A stretch of 64,000 bases of DNA from Colwellia sp. (GTDB lineage: Bacteria; Pseudomonadota; Gammaproteobacteria; Enterobacterales; Alteromonadaceae): contig NVWU01000006.1 in the NCBI GenBank assembly GCA_002733765.1, positions 208,451-272,450 of the forward strand, written 5' to 3'. Both the position numbers and the translations under genes were made by a program. This document shows, piece after piece, positions 27,709 to 37,661 of the stretch; the first letter of the stretch is position 1; every line of letters starts with the position of its first letter. The notes under the pieces were generated by a model. It was not told where the DNA came from, made no database searches, and was given only the letters and a program-made list of their open reading frames with translations.

Positions 27709-29070
27709 CTAACCCAACACCCGACTGAAATCATTAAACAACGCGATACTCATTAATGCCAATAACGCCAAGGCACCAAACTTGAATCCTGCCTCTTGAA
27801 TATTTTCTGGCACCGGCTTTCCAGTCAAAAGCTCTATAAGATAATAGAGTAAGTGTCCGCCATCAAGTACTGGTAACGGTAAAAGGTTAATTATTCCTAA
27901 ATTGATACTAATTAGTGCTAAAAAGCCTAAGAAATAAACAAATCCATAGCCAGCACTATCGCCTGCACCTTGAGCAATCGCTATAGGACCGCTTAAGTTC
28001 TTTACAGAAACATCACCTGTGATTAACTTGCCTATCATATCAAAACTTAAAGTGATCAAACTCCAAGTACGATTAACACTTTCAGTTAGCGCAGAAAACA
28101 CGCCATAGTTAATATCTATTTTATACTCTGCTGGCCAGTCATCTGCTTTAGGAGAAACCCCTAAATAACCAATTAACTCACCATTACTATCAATACCTTT
28201 AGGCATTACCTGTAATACCTGACGACTACCGTTACGCTCTACGGTAATATTGACAAGCTGATCGGGGTAACGTTTAATTTTCTTAGAAAAATCAGTCCAC
28301 CCCTCTGATAAGTGTTCATCATTAAGTGCAATAAGTTTATCACCGACCTTTAACCCCCCTTTTTCTGCGGGGCTATCCTTGCCAATACGAGCAAGCTCAT
28401 TATGCACGGCTGGACGATAAGGTGTTATTCCTAAGCTGGTCAATGCAGAGACTTTCTCAGGTGCAAACTGCCAATTTTTAGTGATTAATTGATGAGAACT
28501 AACAAACTGACTATCCTTACTCTTAGTTTTCATCACAATAGACGCTGAGCCTATTTCACCAATCAATGCTAAATTGACATCCTGCCAATCACGTGTTGGT
28601 TTGCCTGCAACTTCTACTATTTCTACGTTATTTGGTAATTGAGCCTGTGCAGCAATTGACTCAGGAATAATATCACCAACAATAGGCTTAATACTGGGTA
28701 CACCAATTAAAAACATTAAATAAAAGGCAAATATAGCAAAAGCAAAGTTAGCAAAAGGTCCTGCTGCAATAATAGCGATACGTTGATACACCGACTTACT
28801 ATTGAACGTTTTATCTTTATCCTGCTCTGATACTTGGTCAACACGCTCATCGAGCATTTTGACATAACCACCAAGTGGTATCATCGCGACCACATACTCA
28901 GTGCCATCTTGTCCCGTTTTCCGCCAAATTGCTTTACCAAAACCGACGGAAAAACGTTCTACTTTCACACCATTTTTTCGTGCCACCCAAAAGTGACCAT
29001 ATTCATGCACCGTCACTAAAATACCTAGTGCGATGACAAAAGAGGCTAAATTCCAAACAAAATCAAACAT
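27709..29070 (-). CDS. rseP: RIP zinc metalloprotease RseP
   Basis: A site-2 intramembrane protease that cleaves anti-sigma-E RseA and remnant signal peptides. The 453-aa protein has HEYGH at residues 22-26 inside the first membrane helix and two PDZ domains in the periplasmic region. The LDG metal-binding motif (LLPLPVLDGGHLLYYLIE) lies near the C-terminus, with further membrane segments around it. It overlaps functionally with neighbouring bamA through the envelope stress response. Only 2 bp separate it from dxr. Confidence 0.96.
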   Translation of the reverse strand: MFDFVWNLASFVIALGILVTVHEYGHFWVARKNGVKVERFSVGFGKAIWRKTGQDGTEYVVAMIPLGGYVKMLDERVDQVSEQDKDKTFNSKSVYQRIAIIAAGPFANFAFAIFAFYLMFLIGVPSIKPIVGDIIPESIAAQAQLPNNVEIVEVAGKPTRDWQDVNLALIGEIGSASIVMKTKSKDSQFVSSHQLITKNWQFAPEKVSALTSLGITPYRPAVHNELARIGKDSPAEKGGLKVGDKLIALNDEHLSEGWTDFSKKIKRYPDQLVNITVERNGSRQVLQVMPKGIDSNGELIGYLGVSPKADDWPAEYKIDINYGVFSALTESVNRTWSLITLSFDMIGKLITGDVSVKNLSGPIAIAQGAGDSAGYGFVYFLGFLALISINLGIINLLPLPVLDGGHLLYYLIELLTGKPVPENIQEAGFKFGALALLALMSIALFNDFSRVLG

Positions 29071-29072
29071 AT

Positions 29073-30314
29073 TTAGTACTGCTCCTTAAGCTTGCTAGCT
29101 GAAAATTTCGCTACAATTGATAGAGCAAATTCTCTAGCCCGTGCATCTAAGGAAATCACCTCGTTAATATTACCTACCTGTTCTGAGACAAATTTTCTCA
29201 CAGAAGTTTCATTTATTTTATAAATATCGGTAAATTTAATCTGTTCGTCTAAAAAAGCAGCAACAGATACTTCATTTGCCGCATTAAGTGCAGTGCAAGC
29301 ACCTTGCCCACTTTTACAAGCTTCTATTGCTAATTTCAAATTAGGGTACTTTTCAAAATCAATAGATTGGAATTCAAATGAGGGAGTATTAAAAAAATCT
29401 AATGGGGCAACACCTGATTCAATTCGCTCAGGATACGCTAAAGCATGCGCAATAGGTGTACGCATATCAGGATTACCCATTTGAGCAATCACCGAGCCAT
29501 CTTTATATTGCACCATCGAATGGATAGTACTTTGTGGGTGTAATACCACTTGGATATCACTGGCTTCAACATTAAATAACCACTTTGCTTCGATAAATTC
29601 TAGCCCTTTATTCATCATGGTTGCTGAATCAACGGATATTTTACGCCCCATTTCCCAGTTTGGGTGAGCACACGCTTGACTTGGTGTAACATGCTCAAGT
29701 TCAGATATTAATCGTGTTCTAAAAGGGCCGCCAGAGCCTGTTAATAATATTTTGCTAATACCATTATGCGCTAACTGGCAAGTACCTACCCTAGCCTGTT
29801 CTTGCCAAGGTAAACATTGAAAGATGGCATTATGTTCACTATCTATTGGTAAAAGTTCTGCGCCTGATTGTTTAACCGCCTCAATAAAAATAGCGCCGGA
29901 TGTGACTAACGCTTCTTTATTGGCTAATAGCACACGTTTACCTGCTTGTACGGCAGCCAGTGTTGGCATCAAGCCAGCAGCACCGACAATAGCAGCCATT
30001 ACTGTATCAGTTTGATTTGAACTAGCCAGTTCAACCAGTGCATCAACGCCTGATTTAACCTCGATGGTTTCAAGGTTTTCATTTGCTAAACGTGTTGATA
30101 ATTGTTTTGCATGAGAAACTGATACCATCACCACGGTTTTAGGTTGAAATTCAATACACTGTGCAAACATCTTGTCGACACTAGCATTTGCAGACAAACT
30201 GACTACAGTAAATTTATCACGGTGTAAGCGTATAACATCAAGTGTATTTACACCGATAGAACCAGTAGAGCCAAGGATACATATTTGACGTTTATTTTTT
30301 TTGTTTTTCAACAT
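29073..30314 (-). CDS. dxr: 1-deoxy-D-xylulose 5-phosphate reductoisomerase
   Basis: Converts DXP to MEP with NADPH and a divalent metal, the committed step of the non-mevalonate isoprenoid pathway. The 413-aa protein has an N-terminal Rossmann motif ([16 protein letters not shown]) and LLANKEALV. The metal and substrate residues lie in [15 protein letters not shown], and TGSGGPFR and [20 protein letters not shown] follow. Length is slightly above the usual 398. With uppS it supplies polyprenyl carriers for the wall and LPS. Confidence 0.96.
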   Translation of the reverse strand: MLKNKKNKRQICILGSTGSIGVNTLDVIRLHRDKFTVVSLSANASVDKMFAQCIEFQPKTVVMVSVSHAKQLSTRLANENLETIEVKSGVDALVELASSNQTDTVMAAIVGAAGLMPTLAAVQAGKRVLLANKEALVTSGAIFIEAVKQSGAELLPIDSEHNAIFQCLPWQEQARVGTCQLAHNGISKILLTGSGGPFRTRLISELEHVTPSQACAHPNWEMGRKISVDSATMMNKGLEFIEAKWLFNVEASDIQVVLHPQSTIHSMVQYKDGSVIAQMGNPDMRTPIAHALAYPERIESGVAPLDFFNTPSFEFQSIDFEKYPNLKLAIEACKSGQGACTALNAANEVSVAAFLDEQIKFTDIYKINETSVRKFVSEQVGNINEVISLDARAREFALSIVAKFSASKLKEQY

Positions 30315-30345
30315 ATTATATTTTCAACTGAATTTATAGACACAG

Positions 30346-31212
30346 TTACCAACCAAATAACATATAACAAAGTGCAAAAACGGGTGCTGTCGCTGTAAGG
30401 CTGTCAATTCTATCTAAAATACCACCATGGCCAGGTAAAATAGAACCACTATCTTTAACTCCAGCTTGGCGCTTAAACATGCTTTCATTAAGGTCGCCCA
30501 ACACAGACACCGTAGTAATAAGCACAGTAACCAATAAGGCTGTGATCACTTGTTCGCGAACCCAGTCAAGGTTGTAAGCAGTAATAGCAACCAGTAGGCA
30601 AGCAAATATAACGCCCCCTAAAAAACCTTCAAATGTTTTCCCAGGACTAACATTAGGCATCAACTTATTTTTACCTATGGCTTTACCGACAAAGTAAGCG
30701 CCTATATCCGCGCTCCATACCATCAAGAATAAAAACATAATTAATTGAGCGCCATGATAAGAGTCTGCTTGATAATCATTAGTACGAATAACCATGAAAG
30801 CTAACCAAGTAGGAATGAGTGTTAACCAGCCAAACATGCCACGAACGGAGCGGTGCTTAGACCAAAAACCACTTGAATTAGGATATGAAAACATCAAAAA
30901 AGCAGACAAAACCCACCACGCTACCGCTATCCATAATAAACTTATCGCATAGATATGTAATTCATTGCTGTTAAGCCATAAATCGTGAGGAGATAATAAA
31001 GCCCAGATGGCACTTATTAAAATAAGAGTAGTGACAACAAACCCTATGCGTTTCTGTTTACTTTCAAAGCCCATTAATGGACCCCACTCCCAAGCACCAA
31101 TGCCAATAATAGCCATTAATAAAGCTGAAAAATATGCTAATGGTAAATAAAATATAGCTAAGATTGCCGCAGGAGCTAAAATTAATGCTGTAATAATTCG
31201 TTGTTTAAGCAA
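30346..31212 (-). CDS. cdsA: Phosphatidate cytidylyltransferase
   Basis: Makes CDP-diacylglycerol from phosphatidate and CTP in the inner membrane, the branch point of phospholipid synthesis. The 288-aa protein has about eight hydrophobic segments. The CDS signature near the C-terminus contains SMFKRQAGVKDSG, LPGHGGILDRIDS. It lies between uppS and dxr with a 31-bp gap to dxr, as in E. coli. Confidence 0.96.
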   Translation of the reverse strand: MLKQRIITALILAPAAILAIFYLPLAYFSALLMAIIGIGAWEWGPLMGFESKQKRIGFVVTTLILISAIWALLSPHDLWLNSNELHIYAISLLWIAVAWWVLSAFLMFSYPNSSGFWSKHRSVRGMFGWLTLIPTWLAFMVIRTNDYQADSYHGAQLIMFLFLMVWSADIGAYFVGKAIGKNKLMPNVSPGKTFEGFLGGVIFACLLVAITAYNLDWVREQVITALLVTVLITTVSVLGDLNESMFKRQAGVKDSGSILPGHGGILDRIDSLTATAPVFALCYMLFGW

Positions 31213-31388
31213 GTTATATCCTTTTTATCGTAGTTATAAATTTGAAGTGAAAATATGCTAATCACAATCTATTTTTACTACTTTTTTATTATAATATTAT
31301 TTTTAGGCGCTTTTACCTATTCACAGAGTCGTATCCACAAACAGCTATAAACCAAAACAGCGTGAAAGGTGATAGTGATTGTTTACAA

Positions 31389-32141
31389 CTATTTATTTAG
31401 GACTTGTGCTCCTGTTTTGCCAAAACGTCGTTCACGTTGATCAAAGACATCAATCGCTTGTGTAAACTCATCTTCATTAAAATCAGGCCATAATACATCG
31501 GTAAAATAAAGCTCTGCATACGCCGCTTGCCATAATAAGAAGTTACTAATACGGCAATCTCCTCCCGTACGAATCAAGAGATCCAGCGATGGTAATTGCG
31601 CTAAACAGGTATGCTGATGTAATGACTCTTCAGTTATGTCATCAAGCGTCATTTCATTATTTCTCACTTGGCTAGCAAGCTGTTTCGCCGCATTAGTAAT
31701 ATCCCAACGACCGCCATAATTTGCTGCGACAGATAAAACTAAGCCAGTATTATTTACCGTTAATTGTTCAGATTTAATAATACTTTTTTGTAATTTATCA
31801 GAAAATCGACTCAAATCACCAATCACTTGAAAACGAATATTATTTTTATGTAAGCGTTTAACTTCTTTCGTTAACACAAACATAAATAAATCCATCAGCA
31901 TACTGACTTCTTTTTCTGGTCGTTGCCAATTTTCACTACTAAAAGCAAATAAAGTTAACGCTTTCACCTCTGCTTTACGCGCACCTCTAACAACAGCACG
32001 AACAGAATCCACACCCGCTTTATGTCCTGCAACACGTCCTTTCCCTTGAGCTTGCGCCCAACGACCATTACCATCCATAATAATGGCAATATGTTGCGGT
32101 ATTTTTTTTACGTCCTTTTCTAAGACTAAATCAGTTGCCAC
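31389..32141 (-). CDS. uppS: Undecaprenyl diphosphate synthase
   Basis: A cis-prenyltransferase that extends farnesyl diphosphate to C55 undecaprenyl diphosphate, the lipid carrier for peptidoglycan and O-antigen. The 250-aa protein has [14 protein letters not shown] with the catalytic Asp, then [18 protein letters not shown] and the C-terminal [17 protein letters not shown] and WPDF motifs. The order frr-uppS-cdsA-dxr is conserved. A terminator-like hairpin just upstream may separate it partly from frr. Confidence 0.96.
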   Translation of the reverse strand: MATDLVLEKDVKKIPQHIAIIMDGNGRWAQAQGKGRVAGHKAGVDSVRAVVRGARKAEVKALTLFAFSSENWQRPEKEVSMLMDLFMFVLTKEVKRLHKNNIRFQVIGDLSRFSDKLQKSIIKSEQLTVNNTGLVLSVAANYGGRWDITNAAKQLASQVRNNEMTLDDITEESLHQHTCLAQLPSLDLLIRTGGDCRISNFLLWQAAYAELYFTDVLWPDFNEDEFTQAIDVFDQRERRFGKTGAQVLNK

Positions 32142-32175
32142 TAATCATCCCGTTACTTACAAATACATGCAAACA

Positions 32176-32207
32176 AAAAACGCCAGTCAGTTTATCTACT
32201 ATCTGGC
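32176..32207 (-). terminator. Terminator between frr and uppS
   Basis: GCCAG (32182-32186) and CTGGC (32203-32207) form a short stem; on the minus strand it is followed by GTTTTTTG. It lies 35 bp upstream of the uppS start. The 5-bp stem suggests partial read-through rather than full stop. Confidence 0.6.
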
Positions 32208-32224
32208 ATTCTTTAAAAACACGT

Positions 32225-32782
32225 TTAAATTTCCATTAACTCTGCTTCTTTCTTTGTCAATACTTCATCAATTTGCTTAATAAAAATATCAGTGATTTTT
32301 TGAATACCATCTTCGGCTTGATGATGCTCATCTTCACTTATATCTTTATCTTTAAGTAAACTTTTAAAGTCAGAGTTTGCATCACGGCGAATATTACGAA
32401 TAGCAACTTTACCGCCTTCAGCTTCACCACGAACCACTTTAACTAAGTCTTTACGGCGTTCTTCAGTTAATGGTGGTAATGGGATACGAATTAGTGTGCC
32501 ATTAGATTGTGGATTCAAACCCAAATCAGATTTCATAATCGCTTTTTCAACAGCGCTAATCATCCCTTTATCAAAAACAGTAATGGATAAATTACGTGCA
32601 TCAGGTACTGAAATATTACCCACTTGATTTAGCGGTGTTGCCATACCGTAGTAATCGACACTAATATTATCAAGTAATGATGCATGCGCACGACCTGTTC
32701 TAATTTTATTAAGGCTAGTTTTTAATGATTCTATACTTTTTGCCATACGCTCTTGCGCGTCTTGCTTAATTTCATCTATCAC
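32225..32782 (-). CDS. frr: Ribosome recycling factor
   Basis: Splits post-termination ribosomes together with EF-G. The 185-aa protein has the usual length and the tRNA-like two-domain layout. Signatures include [33 protein letters not shown] and [14 protein letters not shown]. It lies immediately after pyrH in the rpsB-tsf-pyrH-frr group found across proteobacteria. Confidence 0.97.
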   Translation of the reverse strand: MIDEIKQDAQERMAKSIESLKTSLNKIRTGRAHASLLDNISVDYYGMATPLNQVGNISVPDARNLSITVFDKGMISAVEKAIMKSDLGLNPQSNGTLIRIPLPPLTEERRKDLVKVVRGEAEGGKVAIRNIRRDANSDFKSLLKDKDISEDEHHQAEDGIQKITDIFIKQIDEVLTKKEAELMEI

Positions 32783-32835
32783 GTTGTTTCTTCCTAAACA
32801 ATTTAAATAATTTTTTAATCGTGCTGAGTTTTCAA

Positions 32836-33564
32836 TTATGAATTAGTAATCACAGTACCTTCATCACTTCCCATAATCACGGCCATCAATGCACCTGGCT
32901 TATTCATGTTAAAAACACGAATTGGCATGTTATGATCACGCGCTAAGGTAAACGCGGCTAAATCCATCACCTTTAATTCTTTATCTAACACTTGGTCAAA
33001 GGTTAGAGTGCTATATAACTCTGCTTCTGGATTTTTCACTGGATCTTCAGAATAAATACCATCGACTTTCGTTGCCTTTAATACTACATCGGCTTCAATT
33101 TCAATACCACGTAAACACGCAGCAGAATCGGTAGTAAAAAAAGGATTACCTGTGCCAGCAGAGAAAATAACGACACGGCCAGATTTTAGTAAACTAATCG
33201 CATTTGCCCAGTTGTAACGTTCACACACACCCGCTAAATCAATTGCAGACATCAAACGAGTATTAACAAAGGCACGATGTAAGGCATCACGCATTGCTAA
33301 GCCATTCATCACCGTGGCTAGCATCCCCATTTGGTCGCCCACTACACGGTTCATACCGGCTTCAGCTAAGCCTGCACCGCGAAATAAATTTCCACCACCA
33401 ATAACAAGACCTACTTGAATATCCATCTCAACTAATTCTTTAATTTCTTGAGCCATACGATCAAGTACTTTAGGATCAATTCCAAAGCCCTCATCCCCCA
33501 TTAGTGCTTCACCACTAAGCTTGAGAAGAATACGACGATAAGTTGGTTTTGGATTAACGCTCAT
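32836..33564 (-). CDS. pyrH: Uridylate kinase
   Basis: Phosphorylates UMP to UDP; a hexameric, GTP-activated and UTP-inhibited enzyme. The start at [20 protein letters not shown] (ATG ending at 33564) gives 242 aa, matching the family. The longer open frame to 33636 adds 24 Ser/Asn-rich residues not found in PyrH. Key parts are [41 protein letters not shown] and KATKVDGIY. Its distance of 299 bp from tsf, with a terminator between, suggests its own promoter. Confidence 0.96.
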   Translation of the reverse strand: MSVNPKPTYRRILLKLSGEALMGDEGFGIDPKVLDRMAQEIKELVEMDIQVGLVIGGGNLFRGAGLAEAGMNRVVGDQMGMLATVMNGLAMRDALHRAFVNTRLMSAIDLAGVCERYNWANAISLLKSGRVVIFSAGTGNPFFTTDSAACLRGIEIEADVVLKATKVDGIYSEDPVKNPEAELYSTLTFDQVLDKELKVMDLAAFTLARDHNMPIRVFNMNKPGALMAVIMGSDEGTVITNS

Positions 33565-33700
33565 AAGAGATAAGTTCCTATTAGATGATGAAGTACTTTG
33601 GCTAAAATTAACCGCCGTTATTTTAATACGTTTCACGCAGTCACGAAAGGATTAACTGAAAAAACTCTCCCCTTCTACCACTTCGCTTAAAATACAGGCA

Positions 33701-33739
33701 ATAAAAAACGCCTGACTTGCAAAGCAAGCTAGACGTTTT
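33701..33739 (-). terminator. Terminator after tsf
   Basis: A 16-bp imperfect stem (33705-33739, G-U pairs tolerated) around a 3-nt loop. On the minus strand the descending arm merges into TTTTTTATT. It lies about 125 bp after the tsf stop and ends the rpsB-tsf transcript. Confidence 0.8.
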
Positions 33740-33863
33740 AGACTAATTCTAACTAGTTGGGCGAATAACAAGGCATTTGATTTTTTTATCTTAGCCGCAT
33801 ATAACTATATGTAACTAAGTAAAAGAACGAATGCAACGAAGTTAGTCGTTCAAATAGGACGAA

Positions 33864-34736
33864 TTAAGCTTTAGCAGCAGCAAGTTGTGCTTCTACTTCA
33901 GCAGCAAAATCTTCTTCTTTTTTAGCAATACCTTCACCAACTTCTAAACGAACAAAATTAGCAACAGTAAGACCTTTCTCTTTCAAAATAGCACCAACAG
34001 TTTTCTTAGGTTCCATGATGAAAGCTTGACCTGTTAAAGAAATTTCACCCGTAAATTTCTTCATACGACCAATGATGATTTTCTCAAGTAACTCAACTGG
34101 CTTTTTCTTTTTCTCATCAAGCGCATCGTTTTCAGCTTTTAATATATCTAGTTGAATACGTTTTTCATTATCTACAACATCGCTTGGTACATCTTCAGGG
34201 TTGATAAATTCTGGCTTGCTTGCTGCAACGTGCATAGCAATATGCTTTAATGATTCAGCATCACCTTCACCCGAAACAACGACACCAATTTTAGCACCGT
34301 GAGAATAAGAGGCTAAGTTAGCACCTTCAACATATTCAACACGACGTATATTGATGTTTTCACCAATTTTAGTCACTAACGCAATACGTTTTTCTTCAAA
34401 CTGAGCTTGTAAGTCAGCAATTGATACTTTTGACTCAAGTGCAACATCAGCAACAGCGTTTGCAAAACCTAAAAAGTTTTCATCCATCGCAACGAAATCA
34501 GTTTGACAGTTAACTTCAATAAGTGCCGCAACACCGTTAGCCGTTTTAATTAAAATAGCACCTTCAGCAGCGATGTTACCTGCTTTTTTAGCCGCTTTTG
34601 CTTGACCGTTCTTACGCATATTTTCAATCGCAAGTTCCATGTCACCATCAGCTTCTTGTAACGCTTTTTTACAATCCATCATGCCCGCAGCTGTGCGTGC
34701 ACGAAGTTCTTTAACCATTGCAGCTGTAACTGTCAT
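33864..34736 (-). CDS. tsf: Elongation factor Ts
   Basis: The nucleotide exchange factor that frees EF-Tu from GDP. The 290-aa protein begins [20 protein letters not shown] and contains the TDFVA motif ([15 protein letters not shown]) that inserts into EF-Tu. It ends in an Ala-rich helix. It is the second gene of the rpsB-tsf pair; the 206-bp spacer contains an attenuator-like hairpin. Confidence 0.97.
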   Translation of the reverse strand: MTVTAAMVKELRARTAAGMMDCKKALQEADGDMELAIENMRKNGQAKAAKKAGNIAAEGAILIKTANGVAALIEVNCQTDFVAMDENFLGFANAVADVALESKVSIADLQAQFEEKRIALVTKIGENINIRRVEYVEGANLASYSHGAKIGVVVSGEGDAESLKHIAMHVAASKPEFINPEDVPSDVVDNEKRIQLDILKAENDALDEKKKKPVELLEKIIIGRMKKFTGEISLTGQAFIMEPKKTVGAILKEKGLTVANFVRLEVGEGIAKKEEDFAAEVEAQLAAAKA

Positions 34737-34829
34737 AGGTAATTCCTCTGTTTTCAGTTATCCCCGTATAACGATTAACTTTATCTGATAAAACAGAAAG
34801 CTACGGAAATAAATAGTAAATTAGGGTGT

Positions 34830-34892
34830 CATAAAAACATTGCTCGAACTACAATTGTTCGAATTATAGAGCGTGCTAACAATGTTTTTATG
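34830..34892 (-). terminator. Attenuator-like hairpin between rpsB and tsf
   Basis: Perfect 13-bp arms (CATAAAAACATTG at 34830-34842, CAATGTTTTTATG at 34880-34892) enclose a structured 37-nt loop with its own CTCGAAC/GTTCGA pairing. T5 runs are within the arms on both strands. An rpsB-tsf intergenic attenuator is known in enterobacteria, and this would be its counterpart. Confidence 0.65.
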
Positions 34893-34942
34893 AGTAAACG
34901 AAATGTTTTACTTAACTACATTACTTTATTTAGTAAAGGTAA

Positions 34943-35671
34943 TTATTCAGTTTCAACAAAACCGTCTTTTTCAGCTTGTACAACGATGTTTTTCTCACGA
35001 CCAGAAATCACAGCGTCAGCAATAGCGTTACAGTATAAAGTTACGGCACGAATTGCATCATCGTTACCTGGAACAATGTAATCAATGTTATCAGGGTTTG
35101 AGTTAGTATCAACAACAGAAATTACTGGGATACCTAGGTTATTTGCTTCTTTAATAGCAATGTGTTCGTGATCAGCATCGATGATAAAGATAACATCAGG
35201 TAAACCACCCATGTTCTTAATACCACCTAAGCTTTTATCAAGCTTTTCCATTTCACGAGTACGCATTAACGCTTCTTTTTTAGTTAAAGCTTCAAAAGTA
35301 CCGTCAGTGCTTTGAGATTCAAGATCTTTTAAACGTTTGATTGATTGACGAACTGTTTTCCAGTTAGTCAACATACCACCTAACCAGCGGTGATTAACGA
35401 AGAATTGATCAGATTTGATCGCAGCGTCTTTAATTGCGTCACTTGCGGCACGTTTAGTACCAACAAATAAAACTTTACCTTTTTTAGAAGAAACATTGTT
35501 AATGAAAGCAAGCGCTTCATTAAACATTGGAAGTGTTTGTTCAAGGTTAATGATATGAACTTTATCGCGTGAACCGAAAATGAATGGCTTCATTTTTGGA
35601 TTCCAGTAACGAGTTTTGTGACCGAAATGAACACCAGCTTTAAGCATATCGCGCATTGAAACGTTTGACAT
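34943..35671 (-). CDS. rpsB: 30S ribosomal protein S2
   Basis: A small-subunit protein at the head-body junction, needed for S1 binding. The 242-aa protein is of normal length, with [22 protein letters not shown] at the start and [15 protein letters not shown] and [19 protein letters not shown] further on. AAGGAA precedes the ATG by about 7 nt. In gammaproteobacteria S2 represses its own operon through the mRNA leader; the leader upstream of 35671 is long enough for this. Confidence 0.97.
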   Translation of the reverse strand: MSNVSMRDMLKAGVHFGHKTRYWNPKMKPFIFGSRDKVHIINLEQTLPMFNEALAFINNVSSKKGKVLFVGTKRAASDAIKDAAIKSDQFFVNHRWLGGMLTNWKTVRQSIKRLKDLESQSTDGTFEALTKKEALMRTREMEKLDKSLGGIKNMGGLPDVIFIIDADHEHIAIKEANNLGIPVISVVDTNSNPDNIDYIVPGNDDAIRAVTLYCNAIADAVISGREKNIVVQAEKDGFVETE

Positions 35672-36072
35672 TTAAATTTCCTTTATGGGGTTAAGCGTTC
35701 ATACACCCAACATACACGACTCTTTTGCTGTTATTTTGCGTTAATAAAAGTATAACTAACAAAACGTAAATCAGCAGAGCACCCCGGTATATCTTTAATA
35801 GATGTATGTGAGTTTATAATAAAATCAACTCCCCTTAATTGATATTAAAGGATAGCTGACCGATTTAATTTGCACTAAAACCAGCCTTGTTACTTTTAAA
35901 ATTTAAGATTAAAAATAACGACAAACAACTAAAATTTCAGCGTCGCATTTTATACCATAAAACCGATACTTTAACCAGATAAATATTTATCTGGGCTATT
36001 GAACAATATCGCGGTAAAATCTCGATTATATGAAGTAAATTCAACAAAAACCTCAACTATTTTAGGTAGACA
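35672..36072. promoter_or_regulatory. Divergent promoter and leader region, rpsB / DsbA-like gene
   Basis: A 401-bp spacer without a gene. The part next to rpsB (35672-35740) carries GGGT/ACCC pairing close to the ribosome binding site and may form the S2-responsive leader known for rpsB in gammaproteobacteria. I could not match that leader in detail. The part nearer 36072 presumably holds the promoter for the DsbA-like gene and map. Confidence 0.4.
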
Positions 36073-36708
36073 ATGACAACATCCAGACTATCCGTTCAGT
36101 TATTTTTTATTTATGACAATCATTGTCCTTGGAGTTATGTAGTAACCCCTCTTATTAATGAAATTACCAAAGCCTTTCCTGCCATTGAATTACATTTATG
36201 GCATGCCGCTTTTTTTGATGGTAAAAGTGAGAGTAATATCATCAGTAAAAACGCTGGACTTAATCAAGTAGAAAAACTTGCTAACATAAGTTTTTCAAGT
36301 AATTACAAAAAAACACTTGATAAAAGTACCAACTCAATCTTGTCAGCTAACTTAATGACTTGGGCGCAGCATAAGCTCCCTAGCCTAGCACTAACGTTAC
36401 TCAATACTTTGCAACAAGCACATTTTGAGCAAGGTAATCAATTAGCTAAACAGTCTGATTTTAATGACATCATAGCAACATTAAAAATATCACCACCTGC
36501 AAAAGTTTTTAAAAATACACTTAACAATGATACTTTAGTGCAATTAGAGGAAATTTATTCGCTTCAAGAAATAATTAATACTGAGGCTATTCCTGCCTTG
36601 TTATTAGCAATTAATGACGAATTAATATTACTCAACCATAACTTCTATTTAACAGAGCCAAAAGCGATTATTGATGCTGTTCAATTAGAATTAAATAAAC
36701 ACACCTAA
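36073..36708 (+). CDS. DsbA-like thioredoxin-fold protein
   Basis: A 211-aa protein with the thioredoxin/DsbA-like layout. Near the N-terminus FFIYDNHCPWSYVVTPLIN has CPWS in place of the CxxC pair, so only one of the two redox cysteines is present. EAIPALLL near residue 173 gives the cis-Pro loop. It has no signal peptide, so it should be cytosolic. The pattern recalls FrnE/2-hydroxychromene isomerase-type DsbA relatives. It lies 27 bp before map and probably shares its transcript. The function is unknown. Confidence 0.75.
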   Translation: MTTSRLSVQLFFIYDNHCPWSYVVTPLINEITKAFPAIELHLWHAAFFDGKSESNIISKNAGLNQVEKLANISFSSNYKKTLDKSTNSILSANLMTWAQHKLPSLALTLLNTLQQAHFEQGNQLAKQSDFNDIIATLKISPPAKVFKNTLNNDTLVQLEEIYSLQEIINTEAIPALLLAINDELILLNHNFYLTEPKAIIDAVQLELNKHT

Positions 36709-36735
36709 ACCTCACAAAAAAGTAAAGAGAATATC

Positions 36736-37524
36736 ATGGCCATACAAATAAAAAGCCAAGAAGAAATTGCAAAAATGAGAATCTCAGGCCAGTTAGCTTG
36801 CGATGTATTAGAGATGATCACCCCTCATGTTAAAGCAGGTATTACGACAGATAAATTAAACACCTTATGCGCGGATTATACCGAGAAGGTGCAACATGCT
36901 ATTTCAGCTCCTCTTAATTATCATGGCTTTCCAAAGTCTATTTGTACCTCTGTTAATTATGTTGTCTGTCACGGTATACCAGATAACACTAAACTAATAA
37001 ACGGTGATATCATTAATATTGATATTACCGTAATTAAAGAAGGTTATCATGGTGATACCAGTAAAATGTTTTTAATTGGTGATGTTTCTCCCGAAGATAA
37101 CCGCTTGTGCCGTTTAGCTCAAGAATCTTTATATATTGGCTTGAAAAAAGTAAAACCTGGCGCGACCTTCGGCGAAATTGGCACTGCTATTCAAAAATTT
37201 ATCAAAAGTAAAGGCCGCTACAGCATTGTCAAAGATTATTGTGGCCATGGTATTGGTAAGGAGTTTCACGAAGAACCTCAAATTGTTCATTATAAGAACA
37301 ATGATAAAACCAAAATACTAGAAGGTATGTGTTTTACTATAGAGCCTATGATCAATTTAGGTAAAGCTAGCACTATTTTAGATAAAGAAGATAATTGGAC
37401 TGTTTACACCAGTGACAATAAAAACTCGGCTCAATGGGAACATACGATTGTAGTGACTAAAACCGGTTGTGAAATTTTAACTCTTCGCGAAGAAGAGAGC
37501 ATTAGTAGACTGCTTCATAACTAA
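36736..37524 (+). CDS. map: Methionine aminopeptidase, type I
   Basis: Removes the initiator Met from nascent proteins. The 262-aa length is normal for type Ia. Metal ligands can be placed: Asp in INIDITV, Asp in GYHGDTSKMF, His in GHGIGKEFHEEP, Glu in FTIEPMI and Glu in AQWEHTIVVT. VCHGIP holds the substrate-side His. It is divergent to rpsB, as map is in E. coli, and precedes glnD in the same direction as there. Confidence 0.95.
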   Translation: MAIQIKSQEEIAKMRISGQLACDVLEMITPHVKAGITTDKLNTLCADYTEKVQHAISAPLNYHGFPKSICTSVNYVVCHGIPDNTKLINGDIINIDITVIKEGYHGDTSKMFLIGDVSPEDNRLCRLAQESLYIGLKKVKPGATFGEIGTAIQKFIKSKGRYSIVKDYCGHGIGKEFHEEPQIVHYKNNDKTKILEGMCFTIEPMINLGKASTILDKEDNWTVYTSDNKNSAQWEHTIVVTKTGCEILTLREEESISRLLHN

Positions 37525-37554
37525 TCACTCTGAACAGCATAACGTAATAAGTTG

Positions 37555-37617
37555 TCATGCCAATTAAATTAATTAATGAGTCTCATTTTAAAGATTCACT
37601 TAGTTTGATTGGTATAA
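37555..37617 (+). repeat. Short MITE-like repeat, internally deleted relative of 52082-52243
   Basis: The left end CATGCCAATTAAATTAATTA and the right end AGTTTGATTGGTATAAGC match both ends of the longer element at 52082, but only about 25 bp lie between them. It falls between map and glnD, close to the glnD start, so it may carry or disturb that promoter. Confidence 0.55.
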
Positions 37618-37661
37618 GCTCACCTCAGAACTAGCTCTCACTAAAAGATAAAGGTATACAC

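Noticed and set aside
33565..33636. Longer N-terminus for PyrH
   Set aside because: The Ser/Asn-rich 24-residue addition is unlike the family; the ATG at 33564 gives the normal length.
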